Positions 1 to 9,359 of a stretch of 64,000 bases of DNA are shown in pieces. A model generated the notes under the pieces. That model had not been told where the DNA came from, did not search any database, and was given only the letters and a program-made list of their open reading frames with translations. The position numbers and the translations under genes are program-made. This DNA is from B69-G16 sp964501905 (GTDB taxonomy: Archaea > Thermoproteota > Thermoprotei > Thermofilales > B69-G16): contig CAZCTW010000011.1 of the NCBI GenBank assembly GCA_964501905.1, positions 1-64,000 on the forward strand. Direction: 5' to 3'. Position 1 is the stretch's first letter; the number at the start of each line of letters is the position of its first letter.

Positions 1-110
1 AGCAACGACGTTTCCAAATCTCTTAGTCAAATTAACAACACGCACGCCAACCATAAGATATCTCCATGATAATATACTTAGCCATTAATTAATCTTATAT
101 CATTATTCTA

Positions 111-652
111 GGTGCTGTCAAGTTAAGCACCTCCTAGTGCTAGTGCTTTAAGTTCTTTCTAGCTCGGTAGCTCCTGGCAGGAGGCGGGGAGGCTCTTTAA
201 AGCTAAGATGCGCCTGGGCGTAATTGTAGAAGCCAGCCCAAGCGTAGAGAAGTTTAAGAGCGGAAGCCAGAAGCCTTCTAGGCGAGGGAAAGTAGACGTC
301 AAAGCCGCGGAGCCGATCCTTAACCGTGCATATAAAACGCTCGACGTACTTGCCTCCCGCCCACGTTTACGGCTGTCTCATCTACTATCGCTGTTTCCGC
401 TCGTTCACTGATTATAGTTTTTCTGCTTTCGCAGCTAGCTTATATATCCATAGTCTAACTGCTCGTGGCTTCTAGCTACTCCCGTAGAAGCTAAAAGCTC
501 TAGCTGTTTGTCTTAAGCTCAAGCCTGAGAGATAGAGATATATTGCGTAGAGCACTACTTCTAATGGGGTCCGCTCTCGAAACATAATTTCTTGAGCACA
601 CATAGCATGTTGCTAAGAGCGGACCCTCACAAAACCTTAACTTGACACCACT
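111..652 (-). mobile_element. Internally deleted copy of an IS6-like insertion sequence
   Basis: This 542-bp element is the internally deleted relative of the intact IS at 32709-33457. Its ends read GGTGCTGTCAAGTT (from 111) and, on the other strand, AGTGGTGTCAAGTT (ending at 652), matching the intact ends. It is flanked by a perfect 8-bp duplication TTATTCTA (103-110 and 653-660), the size typical of the IS6 family. Inside, the minus strand matches the intact transposase gene at both ends, but roughly 210 bp in the middle are missing. It is non-autonomous. The surviving target duplication shows it was inserted as a unit; whether the deletion came before or after insertion is unknown. Confidence 0.85.
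148..603 (-). pseudogene. Transposase remnant inside the deleted IS copy
   Basis: Read on the minus strand, the remnant keeps an N-terminal part resembling residues 13-82 of the intact transposase at 32761-33444, with the DET and GGRQ segments recognisable, and then jumps to the segment YVERFIC and the C-terminal part. Residues equivalent to about 83-153 are missing, including the second catalytic aspartate. Additional frameshifts break the frame, and a stop follows the ELER segment early. It cannot encode a working enzyme. The plus-strand open frame at 208-411 in the same stretch is only its shadow. Confidence 0.8.
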
Positions 653-760
653 TTATTCTACTAAAAAGTGTTTTATATTTTAATTTAATTATTTAATAAA
701 AAATTAAAAATACTTACAATCTAAATTATAGGCTAGCTCATACTAGAAAAATTTCTAAAA

Positions 761-1573
761 TTAACCTTTAGCTAATTCTATAAGGTAATGTACACTTACA
801 TTATATGTTCTCATAATGTCTTTCACTAAATCTTTTGAATAAACATTTACGATATAAATATCTTCCACTTTTGCTCCTATTCTTTTGACTATTCTTAAAA
901 GGGCTTTGATAGTTTCTCCTCTCCATGCAATATCATCTAAGATTAATAACCTATCTTCACAAGAAATAGCCTTTTTGGGAAGAGCAATAAATCTCTTGTA
1001 TTTCAAAAATCTAGAACTTTCAGGAAAACTTTCAACTATAGAATCCTCTACGAAATGATCACGGAGAGCATATACTAGGCCCTTATTTAGTAAAATCGAT
1101 AGAATCGATGCTATTATTAACCCCCCTCCTTCAATTGTTAAGATTTTGTTAATTTTAGAATTATCTTTATATTGTTTATAAACTTGGATTGTAATGTAAA
1201 GGAGAAGTTCCGGCGATCTTGAACATAAATTCGAAAATTCAGGATAATTATAGATTCCTCTAAATATTTCTTTTCTCACTTCATCCTCAGGTTTTATTAT
1301 TTCTTTACATTTCTTAATGATATCAACAGCTCTTTTCTTACCCGGTAATAGTTTTCCTTTAGCATATTTACTCAATAATGGTATGTGCATATTAAAAATT
1401 GGCTTTAGTTCTTTGTACTTATAATATTTCTTTACTCTCCTAAATAACGAAATTGCCTCAAGCTTAAGCGTAACAGCGTCAATTGATGTCATATCTAAAC
1501 GTTTTAATCTATTAGATTTAAATATTATCATTACTAAATGGAAAGTTGGTAGCGATAATGTTAATTTAGACAA
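761..1573 (-). CDS. PRTase-like protein with N-terminal HTH-like region (GfcR/PyrE-like)
   Basis: The C-terminal half has a type I phosphoribosyltransferase PRPP loop, LLILDDIAWRGETIKA, near residue 215, followed by a hydrophobic strand. The N-terminal region (about 28-110) is helical and basic and looks like a DNA-binding helix-turn-helix. This layout resembles archaeal PyrE-like regulators such as GfcR of haloarchaea, which control sugar metabolism. The second D of the loop is followed by IAWRG rather than the usual VxTTG, so catalysis is doubtful. The frame opens with TTG at 1573; internal ATGs at 1531 and 1492 are alternatives, and a TATA-like stretch near 1585-1597 favours a later start. 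It is last in the minus-strand operon with the transaldolase-like gene, so regulation of this island is a plausible inference. Confidence 0.55.
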   Translation of the reverse strand: MSKLTLSLPTFHLVMIIFKSNRLKRLDMTSIDAVTLKLEAISLFRRVKKYYKYKELKPIFNMHIPLLSKYAKGKLLPGKKRAVDIIKKCKEIIKPEDEVRKEIFRGIYNYPEFSNLCSRSPELLLYITIQVYKQYKDNSKINKILTIEGGGLIIASILSILLNKGLVYALRDHFVEDSIVESFPESSRFLKYKRFIALPKKAISCEDRLLILDDIAWRGETIKALLRIVKRIGAKVEDIYIVNVYSKDLVKDIMRTYNVSVHYLIELAKG

Positions 1574-1610
1574 AAAGGTAAATAAATATAAATTTAAGAC
1601 TTGCCGATGC

Positions 1611-3776
1611 CTAATTCTTTTGAACTTCTCTAGCTATTTTCGCGGCTTCCTCTCTAAACTTGTTGTAGGCGTTAGTAAAGCCAGACATTGTCTTCACGGT
1701 TGAGCCAAAGCTGCCCCATTCTTCCGGTTTTAAACCGTTTAATCCAAATCCTTCAATGTCTATCCCAACCTCCCTAAATACTTCCGCTAAGTAAGGAGTA
1801 AGCTCATAGGCTTTTCTAAAATCTTCCAGCTCCATTAACTTCTCGACTATTTTAGGATCATGCTGAAGCATTATCGAATTCTCAAACTTGGCTAGATCGA
1901 AGTCACTTTTCTGAGAAGTCTCCAGTACTTTTAACTGGTGGTCGGGGAACTCAGTGTTAGTCATGTTGTTAGAGGCTAGGGTTAAGTAAGTATCCATGGG
2001 TTTCCTCTTGGAAGCAGGGAGCACATCTATATTATCCAGTATCTCCTCCGCCTCCTCAGGCTTCAAGTCATATTTCTTTATGAGGTACGCGAGCCATTTA
2101 CTCCTGTTTTCCGGGCTGAAGAATATCCACCAAACACGTTGAGCTACGAGAGTGCCGGCGTAGCCTATAGCGGTCTCCCAATCTTCTAAGAATTTCCTAA
2201 CTTCTTCAGGAGTTTTGCCTCCGACGCCTGCCCTTGCGAGAAATTCGATAAACGGTTCTTTAACGAGAGGTCTTAGATAAGCCCTGAAGCTAACTACCTC
2301 TATTTTTTCGTCTAATGTTCTGGCCGTAACCTTATAACCCCATCCAGTCTCCGCGGTCCAGGGAGCTTCCACATCTTCCACGGGAACGCCCAATTTCTTG
2401 GCTAAATCGGCGAGAGCCGCTAATTTATTCTCGTACTTCTCCAGAGCTTCTCTTATCAACTTAGCGGCGACAACTTCTCTCAAATGACCTTCGAGTCTGC
2501 CGCCCATATTGGTTTCGTAAGCTTGCGTAGTGTGAATGCCTCTTTTCAAAGCTTTAGCCATTCCCTCCATTTTGGCTAGGATAAGCCTAGCTTCTTGAGA
2601 TACTGTATAAGTAACAGTGTTGTTAGTTCCAATGCCTAAACTCTCCAACTCGCGAGTAATATCGATCGCCGCTGGGCTACTGCCGGCGACTTTAAACACT
2701 ATGTTCGGTCTCCCCCTCTCCACTACCCTAGACCAGCCCCAAACCAAGTATTCGTCGTATTTCTTAAAATACTCCTGAGCTGCGGAGTATATCTTCAAGG
2801 CATCCTTTAAACTACCCTCTACGCTGTTCGCCACGTTCGGGTTTAACTGATAGCTTATCATCCCATCGTAAAATCTCGAAAGCAGAGCTATCGGCCTGAA
2901 AACTTCCATATTCGGCCATAAAGCCATCATGGTCGCAGCCATAGCCAATTCATCTTTACGCTCGTCGATGTTTTCCAACAGCTCGGGATGTTTCCTAAGG
3001 TAATCTTTAAACCTCTCCCAGAGGCTCGGGTCGTCCTTATAAGCTATAGCAGCCAGCACCGGGTTAGTAGAAACCTGAACGTAGCCCAGCCTCCTAAGCC
3101 ATCTCAAGCCTATAGCGTAATCGTTGCCGAACTTGCAGAGTCCCCGCTTAGACATTATATAATATATGTTCCCCTGTATCTCCTCTCTGATAGCGTCTAA
3201 AAAGCTAGCCATAATATCGTCCTCCTCGATCCTCTCCTCCACCTTCTCGCCCATAGCCGCTAACATGCCCTTCCTCTTAGGATTGCTGGCCATAACCTTC
3301 TTCATATCCTCAATCTTCATCCTAACCACTGCTTTAGCTATTGGAGCCTCGCCCCCGGTCTCCTCGCGCTCGATCTTCTCCCACTCTTTTAAGATCTCCT
3401 CTATCATCGAGAGACAATCTTCAACCTCGTAATCTTCGAAGCCAACCCTATCTCTTTCGAGGCCGAAAAAGTTTATAGCTATCTCCAACAATACATCGTA
3501 AGCGTAAGCCCTCTTCAGTATCTTCTCTCTCTTAGCCTCTTCCTCCTCGCCTTCTTCTAAACGACACCTCATAAACTCTATATTCAATTGTCTAATGATA
3601 CAGCCCAGAACATATACTATGTTTCCGACCAAGTCCGGGTTTAACAAGTGGTCTGCGGCTAGATTAGGGTATCCCATTAAAGCCGTTTTAACAACGTGGT
3701 CAGCATGGTCCAGGCTTCTAGGCGGGGAAGGCAATTCTTCTGGCTTAGCGCCGGAAATTATAGAGTACACATCCAT
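1611..3776 (-). CDS. Large transaldolase-like protein
   Basis: At 721 residues this is far longer than ordinary transaldolases (about 220-380). Its core shows transaldolase landmarks: VSTNPVLAAIAY resembling the TTNPS motif, NPNVANSVEGSL, and PNIVFKVAGSSPAAIDITRE, where the lysine of FKV sits where the Schiff-base lysine is expected. An acidic helical N-terminal extension of about 200 residues and a C-terminal extension of about 200 residues are unexplained. The reaction is inferred: transfer of a dihydroxyacetone unit between sugar phosphates, or a related aldol reaction. It starts 22 bases after the glutamate dehydrogenase gene ends and is probably co-transcribed with it. GC content is higher than in its AT-rich neighbours. 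Confidence 0.6.
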   Translation of the reverse strand: MDVYSIISGAKPEELPSPPRSLDHADHVVKTALMGYPNLAADHLLNPDLVGNIVYVLGCIIRQLNIEFMRCRLEEGEEEEAKREKILKRAYAYDVLLEIAINFFGLERDRVGFEDYEVEDCLSMIEEILKEWEKIEREETGGEAPIAKAVVRMKIEDMKKVMASNPKRKGMLAAMGEKVEERIEEDDIMASFLDAIREEIQGNIYYIMSKRGLCKFGNDYAIGLRWLRRLGYVQVSTNPVLAAIAYKDDPSLWERFKDYLRKHPELLENIDERKDELAMAATMMALWPNMEVFRPIALLSRFYDGMISYQLNPNVANSVEGSLKDALKIYSAAQEYFKKYDEYLVWGWSRVVERGRPNIVFKVAGSSPAAIDITRELESLGIGTNNTVTYTVSQEARLILAKMEGMAKALKRGIHTTQAYETNMGGRLEGHLREVVAAKLIREALEKYENKLAALADLAKKLGVPVEDVEAPWTAETGWGYKVTARTLDEKIEVVSFRAYLRPLVKEPFIEFLARAGVGGKTPEEVRKFLEDWETAIGYAGTLVAQRVWWIFFSPENRSKWLAYLIKKYDLKPEEAEEILDNIDVLPASKRKPMDTYLTLASNNMTNTEFPDHQLKVLETSQKSDFDLAKFENSIMLQHDPKIVEKLMELEDFRKAYELTPYLAEVFREVGIDIEGFGLNGLKPEEWGSFGSTVKTMSGFTNAYNKFREEAAKIAREVQKN

Positions 3777-3798
3777 CTTTATCCACCAGTCCTAATTA

Positions 3799-5043
3799 TC
3801 AGGGCCATACGCCTTTTAATTTTATAGCTTTAGCCACTCTATCTATTGCTAACATGTATGCTGCCTCTCTCATACTTATTTTCCTTTCTTTACTAAATTT
3901 ATATACTTCATGAAAAGTTTTTATCATCTTGTTTTCTAATTTATCTAAAACTTCTTCTTTATCCCACCAGTATCTCTGTAAAGATTGAACCCATTCATAA
4001 TAGCTAACAGTTACACCGCCTGCATTAGCGAGAATATCTGGAATTACAAATACTCCTCTTTCATTAAGTATCCTATCTGCTTCTGGTGTTATTGGAGCAT
4101 TAGCCCCTTCAGAAATTATTTTAGCTTTTACATTATTTGCATTTTTCTCTGTTATTACGTTCTCTACAGCTGCTGGAATTAATAATGTTACTTCAAGTTC
4201 TAAAAGTTCTTCGTTGGAAATATTTATTGCTTTAGGACAATTAATCACACTACCCGTTCTACTTTTATGCTCTTTAACTTTTATTGGATTTAAGCCCTCA
4301 GGGTTAAATATACCTCCTTTGGAGTCGCTTACAGCTACTACTTTAAATCCCCATTTATGTAGGTAATAGGCAGCCCAGTAGCCTACATTGCCGTATCCTT
4401 GTATCGCTACTGTTACTTCGCTAGCTTTAAATCCTAGAATTTTTAAAGCTTCTCTAGCTACAACTACAACTCCAAGACCAGTAGCTTCAATTCTTCCATG
4501 AGAACCTCCTATTTGAACAGGCTTAGCGGTTACTACTCCTGGCCTCCACGCACCTACGAGCTTGCTGTAAGTATCAGCCATCCATGCCATTGTTTGCTCA
4601 TCTGTGTAGACATCTGGAGCCGGGATATCGATATTCGGTCCTATATATTCCCTAATAGCGTAAGTATACCTTCTCGTCAATCTTTCTAATTCACTTTTTG
4701 ACAAAAATTTAGGATTACATTTTATACCTCCTTTAGCACCGCCAAAGGGTAAGCCCATTAAAGCAGTTTTCCAAGTCATTAGCATTGCCAAAGCTCTTAT
4801 CTCATCCAAGTTTACAGTAGGATGATATCTAATTCCTCCTTTAAAAGGACCTAGCGCATCGTTATGCTGTACTCTATAACCAGTAAATACTTTTATCTCC
4901 CCATTATCCATTTTAACAGGTATATTAACTATCAGCTCCCGCTTTGGTTTTTTTAAAATCTCGAGAATTCCGGTCTCTATATCAAGATATTTCGCAGCTT
5001 TCTCTAGTTGTTTTACGGCCATATCATATAAGCTAAATTCCAT
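3799..5043 (-). CDS. gdhA: Glutamate dehydrogenase (Glu/Leu/Phe/Val family)
   Basis: Converts glutamate and 2-oxoglutarate plus ammonia with NAD(P)H in the cytoplasm. The 414-residue length fits the family. The N-terminal domain has GPFKGGIRYHP and WKTALMGLPFGGAKGGI with the substrate-binding and catalytic lysines. The C-terminal Rossmann domain has GYGNVG and ends in SEGANAP and DILANAGGVTVSYYEW, all classic for the family. It lies 17 bases after the DegT aminotransferase gene and 22 before the transaldolase-like gene, on the same strand. An operon partner role regenerating glutamate for the aminotransferase is a reasonable inference; general nitrogen metabolism is the alternative. Confidence 0.95.
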   Translation of the reverse strand: MEFSLYDMAVKQLEKAAKYLDIETGILEILKKPKRELIVNIPVKMDNGEIKVFTGYRVQHNDALGPFKGGIRYHPTVNLDEIRALAMLMTWKTALMGLPFGGAKGGIKCNPKFLSKSELERLTRRYTYAIREYIGPNIDIPAPDVYTDEQTMAWMADTYSKLVGAWRPGVVTAKPVQIGGSHGRIEATGLGVVVVAREALKILGFKASEVTVAIQGYGNVGYWAAYYLHKWGFKVVAVSDSKGGIFNPEGLNPIKVKEHKSRTGSVINCPKAINISNEELLELEVTLLIPAAVENVITEKNANNVKAKIISEGANAPITPEADRILNERGVFVIPDILANAGGVTVSYYEWVQSLQRYWWDKEEVLDKLENKMIKTFHEVYKFSKERKISMREAAYMLAIDRVAKAIKLKGVWP

Positions 5044-5060
5044 GCTTTAAACCTCTACAA

Positions 5061-6260
5061 CTATAGAATCTCTTTTGCCACTTTGTGAATTGCATTTGCT
5101 ATATCTTCTACATCCTTATCAGTGAGCAATGGACTAATATCTACATGAACCGCCCTGCTTAATAGGTTAAGAGATTTTGGAGCTACGGTTTCATCTTGAG
5201 GTTCGTCAAAATAGTGTTGCCAGAAAAGGTAAATATGACCATCAACAACTCCGGGTCTATATATTAGCCATGGATAACCGCCGCTACTTGTATAAATATT
5301 TTCTTCTTTAAGCCTTTCTACAAATTTCTGTGCTTTAATAGAACTTTCTAAGAAAAATACAAGACATACCCCTGTATCTCCTTCTGGATCATTTTCTTTT
5401 CTAAATTTTATATTATCAATGTCCGAGATAAGATTTTTAATTTCTTCTTTTCTTCTCTTCATCTTATTTATTATGTTGTCTAATTTCTTCAACTGTTCAA
5501 GTAAGATTGCAGATTGTAACTCTGTAATCCTATAGTTAAAACCAGGAATAGGATCTATTTTTATAACGTCTCTATAAACAGGTCTATATATTGCTCCCGC
5601 GTCGTGTAACATAATTGCTTTTTGATACAACAATTCATCATTTGTAGTTACAGCACCTCCTTCCCCAGCAGTTATATTCTTGTTCAGCTGGAAGCTATGG
5701 ATTCCTATGTTACCAATTGAGCCTAATTTTTTACCACGGTAGCTTCCTCCAACAGCTTGAGCGCAATCCTCGAGGAGGAAAATATCATTTTCTTTAGCTA
5801 TTTTTTGTAGCTCTTCTAGATTTGCGGGAGCCCCTCTCATATGTACAGCCATTATGACTTTTGTTTTGCTAGTTACTTTTGAAGCTACGTCTTCAGGGTC
5901 TAAAGTTAATGATTCATCTACTTCGGCTATAACGGGTTTAGCTCCACAGGCTACTACAGCTGCTGGGCATGATACCCATGCATAGGCAGGAATTATCACT
6001 TCGTCTCCCTTTCTTACACCAAGAGCTTTAAGTGCTATATGCAAGGCGGCTGTTCCAGAGGATACTGCAAGAGCGTATTTTGTGCCAATGTATTTTGCAT
6101 ATTCCTTTTCAAACATGCCGGAATAGTCTAAGAAGTTTGGACCGTAAAATCTAAAGGTTGATTGTGCTTTAATAACCTTTATTACAGCATCTAATTCCCT
6201 GTGATTATAGGAAGTAGCGCCTGGATACATGGGAGGTAAAGGTGTATCCCTAATTGGCAT
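5061..6260 (-). CDS. DegT/DnrJ/EryC1/StrS-family PLP aminotransferase
   Basis: A fold-type I PLP aminotransferase acting on keto-sugars or keto-cyclitols with an amino acid donor. Landmarks are SSGTAALHIALKALG (near residue 67), PAYAWVS, LEDCAQAVGG with the PLP-ring aspartate, and SFQLNKNITAGEGGA, where Lys194 is the Schiff-base lysine. The family includes scyllo-inosose aminotransferases and GDP-perosamine-type sugar aminotransferases; the sequence alone does not separate them. It is the first gene of the operon with gdhA, transaldolase-like and PRTase-like genes, and divergent from a Gfo/Idh dehydrogenase, which favours a cyclitol or sugar substrate. A Shine-Dalgarno-like GAGAGGGA precedes the ATG. 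Confidence 0.8.
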   Translation of the reverse strand: MPIRDTPLPPMYPGATSYNHRELDAVIKVIKAQSTFRFYGPNFLDYSGMFEKEYAKYIGTKYALAVSSGTAALHIALKALGVRKGDEVIIPAYAWVSCPAAVVACGAKPVIAEVDESLTLDPEDVASKVTSKTKVIMAVHMRGAPANLEELQKIAKENDIFLLEDCAQAVGGSYRGKKLGSIGNIGIHSFQLNKNITAGEGGAVTTNDELLYQKAIMLHDAGAIYRPVYRDVIKIDPIPGFNYRITELQSAILLEQLKKLDNIINKMKRRKEEIKNLISDIDNIKFRKENDPEGDTGVCLVFFLESSIKAQKFVERLKEENIYTSSGGYPWLIYRPGVVDGHIYLFWQHYFDEPQDETVAPKSLNLLSRAVHVDISPLLTDKDVEDIANAIHKVAKEIL

Positions 6261-6366
6261 ATTTAATCCCTCTCAAACTATAGGACTAGGAAATATTTAT
6301 TTTTTCCCATAATGTATTAACTTTTAAATTTATCACGCGGTTTTATTCTATTTTTTTAACATAAAA

Positions 6367-6375
6367 ATTATAAAT
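6367..6375 (+). promoter_or_regulatory. TATA box of the Gfo/Idh-transporter group
   Basis: ATTATAAAT is centred about 28 bases before the ATG at 6399, the spacing expected if transcription starts at or next to the start codon. No Shine-Dalgarno-like sequence is seen before that ATG. This looks like a leaderless promoter for the dehydrogenase and probably the two permease genes. Confidence 0.6.
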
Positions 6376-6398
6376 CGCGTTCACATCAATATTTACTG

Positions 6399-7409
6399 AT
6401 GTCGAAAATCAAGTTTGGTATTGCGGGAGTAGGGACTATAGGATCGATGCATCTCGACAACATAGTAAGATGCTTAGACAAAGCTGAGGTTACAGCAGTG
6501 GCTGATATTAGGCTTAATTTAGTTAAAGAATTAGCTGAAAAATATAAAATAAAGAGAGTATACTCAGATTACAAAGAGCTAGCCGAAGATAACAGCATCG
6601 ATGCTGTTATTATAGCATTACCAAATTATTTGCACTATGACTCTATCAAAGCATTTATAGAAAGTGAAAAACACATTTTTTGCGAAAAACCAATGGCAAT
6701 AACACTTGAACAGGCTAACGAGATAGTAAAGATTGTTAGAGAATCAGGGTTAAAATTTCAAGTAGGTTATCAAAGACGTTTTGACAAAGCATATGTAAGA
6801 GCTAAGAAGTTTATTATAGAAGGTAAAATTGGCTTACCTCTTTTAGCAAGATCAAATACTAGAGACCCAGAACCCCCAGTAGGGTGGGAAAAATATCCCC
6901 AGAAAAGTGGAGGGCCATTTTTAACTACATGTACACACGATTTTGATTCGCTACGCTGGCTTATAGGCGCTGAAGTTAGAAAAGTATATGCTGTAGGAAA
7001 GTTTTTAGTAAACGAGGATCTAAAAAATCTAGGCTTTTACGATAATGTAATGGTATTATTAGAATTTGAAAACGGTGTTATAGCAGAAGTAGACGCTAGC
7101 GTTAACTGCTCATATGGTTATGACGTCAGAACTGAAATTTTTGGTACAAAGGGTGCTATTAGAATTGAAATAGACAAAGCTACAGGTATTCTAGAGTTTG
7201 GGAATAATGGAGTTGTTCATGATTATCCCAAATGGTTTATAGATAGATTTTTAGATGCTTACATAAATGAAATCAGGGAGTTCGTGAAAGCTATTATAAG
7301 TGACAAAGAACCGCCCGTAACGGTTGAAGATGGTAGGGCTGCAGTAGAGATTGCAGTTGCAGCGCAAATATCGGCTAGTAAGAAAGTTCCTATAAGACTT
7401 CCACTATAA
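6399..7409 (+). CDS. Gfo/Idh/MocA-family dehydrogenase (inositol dehydrogenase-like)
   Basis: An NAD(P)-dependent oxidoreductase for sugars, sugar acids or cyclitols. The N-terminal Rossmann fold begins FGIAGVGTIGSMH, followed by the family signature HIFCEKPMA near residue 95, with the lysine of EKP essential in the family. The C-terminal domain carries THDFDSLRWLIGA (TCTHDFD), typical of IolG-type inositol dehydrogenases and their relatives. Length (336) is normal. It is separated from the first permease gene by 40 bases and is probably co-transcribed with both permeases. Linkage to IolB-like and DegT genes supports a cyclitol or sugar dehydrogenase role, by inference. Confidence 0.8.
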   Translation: MSKIKFGIAGVGTIGSMHLDNIVRCLDKAEVTAVADIRLNLVKELAEKYKIKRVYSDYKELAEDNSIDAVIIALPNYLHYDSIKAFIESEKHIFCEKPMAITLEQANEIVKIVRESGLKFQVGYQRRFDKAYVRAKKFIIEGKIGLPLLARSNTRDPEPPVGWEKYPQKSGGPFLTTCTHDFDSLRWLIGAEVRKVYAVGKFLVNEDLKNLGFYDNVMVLLEFENGVIAEVDASVNCSYGYDVRTEIFGTKGAIRIEIDKATGILEFGNNGVVHDYPKWFIDRFLDAYINEIREFVKAIISDKEPPVTVEDGRAAVEIAVAAQISASKKVPIRLPL

Positions 7410-7449
7410 AGTTTTATGACTAGATTATGTATTCTATTGGTGATGGTAT

Positions 7450-8319
7450 ATGCTAAACATATTCATTGCTAAAAGAGAAACCTTAGTTGCCCTGCTAATG
7501 ATTTTACCGACATTAGTTTTGTATACGATATTCTACTACTATCCACTAGTTTTATCAATATATTACAGCTTTACAAGATGGGATTTAGTTAGATCACCTA
7601 ACTGGGTTGGTTTAGAAAATTACATTAAGCTGTTTCAAGATAGGTTTTTGAGAGACGCCTTAGTTGTTACTGCCGAATACGTTGTCGCTGTGGTTACTAT
7701 AAATCTTGTACTAGGCATGGCTTTGGCACTCCTACTGAATAGACCCACGAAATTAGCTGCCCTTACTAGGGCTTTAATATTTTTGCCTGTAGTCATACCT
7801 GAGGCTGCTGCAGCAGGCACATGGATTATAATGTTTGCTCCAGGACCTTATGGTTACATAAATTACCTGTTAACCATAATGGGATATCGCTGGTTAAAAT
7901 GGTTTGATGATCCAAGTCTTGCTTTGCCAATGGTTATAATGTATTCAATATGGAAAAACGTTGGCTTCAACACCCTAGTATTCTACTCTGCGTTAAAATC
8001 TATACCGAGAGAGTATATAGAGTCGGCTCAAGTCGATGGAGCGTCCGGATGGGATATATCTACTAAAATAATTATACCTCTACTTAAACCAATAATAACG
8101 TTTCTACTAATAACATCCATCATCACAGCTTGGCAAGTGTTTGGATCAGTCTATATAATAACTAAAGGTGGTCCAGGCAATACCACAAGAGTGTTGGGCA
8201 TATACCTATATGAAGTTGCTTTCGAGGAAATGCGAGCAGGATACGGTTCAGCTATAGCAGTATTCATGACCGCTTTGATACTTGGTCTAACAATTGTTCA
8301 ACTTAGGAAGTTGAGGTGA
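7450..8319 (+). CDS. ABC sugar transporter permease, MalF/UgpA type
   Basis: An integral membrane protein of 289 residues with about six hydrophobic segments, the first near residues 13-33. The coupling loop near residue 195 reads ESAQVDGASGWDISTKII, matching the EAA motif through which carbohydrate-uptake permeases contact the ATPase. The WVGLENYIKLF segment near the N-terminus is also typical of MalF/UgpA relatives. It pairs with the permease six bases downstream. No ABC ATPase gene lies in the cluster, so the system probably uses a shared MsmK/MalK-like ATPase encoded elsewhere. Confidence 0.9.
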   Translation: MLNIFIAKRETLVALLMILPTLVLYTIFYYYPLVLSIYYSFTRWDLVRSPNWVGLENYIKLFQDRFLRDALVVTAEYVVAVVTINLVLGMALALLLNRPTKLAALTRALIFLPVVIPEAAAAGTWIIMFAPGPYGYINYLLTIMGYRWLKWFDDPSLALPMVIMYSIWKNVGFNTLVFYSALKSIPREYIESAQVDGASGWDISTKIIIPLLKPIITFLLITSIITAWQVFGSVYIITKGGPGNTTRVLGIYLYEVAFEEMRAGYGSAIAVFMTALILGLTIVQLRKLR

Positions 8320-8325
8320 AAGGTT

Positions 8326-9177
8326 ATGGGAGCCTATAAGTGGACAAAAAAGGAGATAATCGCCCACATATTAATGATAATTGTTGACCTGATAATCTTA
8401 GTCCCCATTTATTTCCTCATCATTACTGCATTCAAGCCTTATAACGAGATAATAGGCATACCTCCAACGTTTTGGCCCCAAAAAATTACCCTTGAAAACT
8501 TCTTATCCTTCGCCTCTCTGCGCGGAATAAATCTTGCTAGGGTACTCATAAATAGCTTAATAGTATCAATAACGGTGACATTAGGCACGATATTCTTTTC
8601 AACGTTAGCAGGCTACGCCTTTGCTATGCTGAGATTTAAATTTAAAGAACAAATATTTATAGCTATTTTAACAAAATACATGATACCATCAGTTACGCTC
8701 TTAATTCCATGGTACTGGATAATGCGAACACTAAGACTTGTGGATACATTAATAGCAGTAATCATACCTAATATTATCGGTGCTTGGACAATCTACTTTA
8801 TGCGCTCTTACATTAGTCAAATACCTAGAGATTACGTGGAATCCGCTAGAATAGACGGTGCAAATGAATTAGAGATTTTCATTCATATTATAGTTCCCTT
8901 AATAAAGCCTGCTATCGGAGTTGCTACAATTGTTAACTTTCTTTGGTCTTGGAACTATTTCCTCTGGCCCCTCATAATCCTAAATAGTAGGGAGAATTTC
9001 ACAATGCCTATAGCGATCGCTTACATCAGGTACATTGGCTATGGATCGGGAGAATTACTGAATTACGGTGGCATCGCCGCGTCATCGCTTTTATACGCAT
9101 TACCAATAGTAATTCTCTATACCTGGCTACAAAAGTATTTTATAGAGTCGTTCATAATGGCTGGAATAAAGAGATAA
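8326..9177 (+). CDS. ABC sugar transporter permease, MalG/UgpE type
   Basis: The second half of the heterodimeric membrane channel, 283 residues with six predicted membrane helices, the first at about 14-34. Its EAA loop near residue 175 reads ESARIDGANELEIFIHII, and the start of the periplasmic loop, ITAFKPYNEI, is typical of MalG/UgpE proteins. It begins six bases after the preceding permease stop and is surely translated from the same transcript. The substrate-binding gene follows after about 180 bases and has its own promoter. Confidence 0.9.
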   Translation: MGAYKWTKKEIIAHILMIIVDLIILVPIYFLIITAFKPYNEIIGIPPTFWPQKITLENFLSFASLRGINLARVLINSLIVSITVTLGTIFFSTLAGYAFAMLRFKFKEQIFIAILTKYMIPSVTLLIPWYWIMRTLRLVDTLIAVIIPNIIGAWTIYFMRSYISQIPRDYVESARIDGANELEIFIHIIVPLIKPAIGVATIVNFLWSWNYFLWPLIILNSRENFTMPIAIAYIRYIGYGSGELLNYGGIAASSLLYALPIVILYTWLQKYFIESFIMAGIKR

Positions 9178-9340
9178 AAATCTCTTTTATAAAATTTTTT
9201 ATAAAAATAATAATCCTTTCATATTATTCCTAATGATTAACAGTCTTTGGATTTAGATTCAAGATGGAGGTGTCATTTTTAATTTAATTAATATAATTAT
9301 GTTAAATTTATGGTTTAAAATAGGGCGTGCTGAAGAAATA

Positions 9341-9348
9341 TTTATAAG
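9341..9348 (+). promoter_or_regulatory. TATA box of the binding-protein gene
   Basis: TTTATAAG lies about 30 bases before the ATG at 9375 and only 15 before the upstream ATG at 9360. This spacing argues that translation begins at 9375 on a nearly leaderless message. It also means the binding protein is expressed separately from the permeases, as is common because binding proteins are needed in excess. Confidence 0.55.
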
Positions 9349-9359
9349 TTTCATTATCA

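Noticed and set aside
208..411. Plus-strand 67-codon frame
   Set aside because: It lies antisense in the deleted IS copy; the minus strand explains the sequence as transposase remnants.
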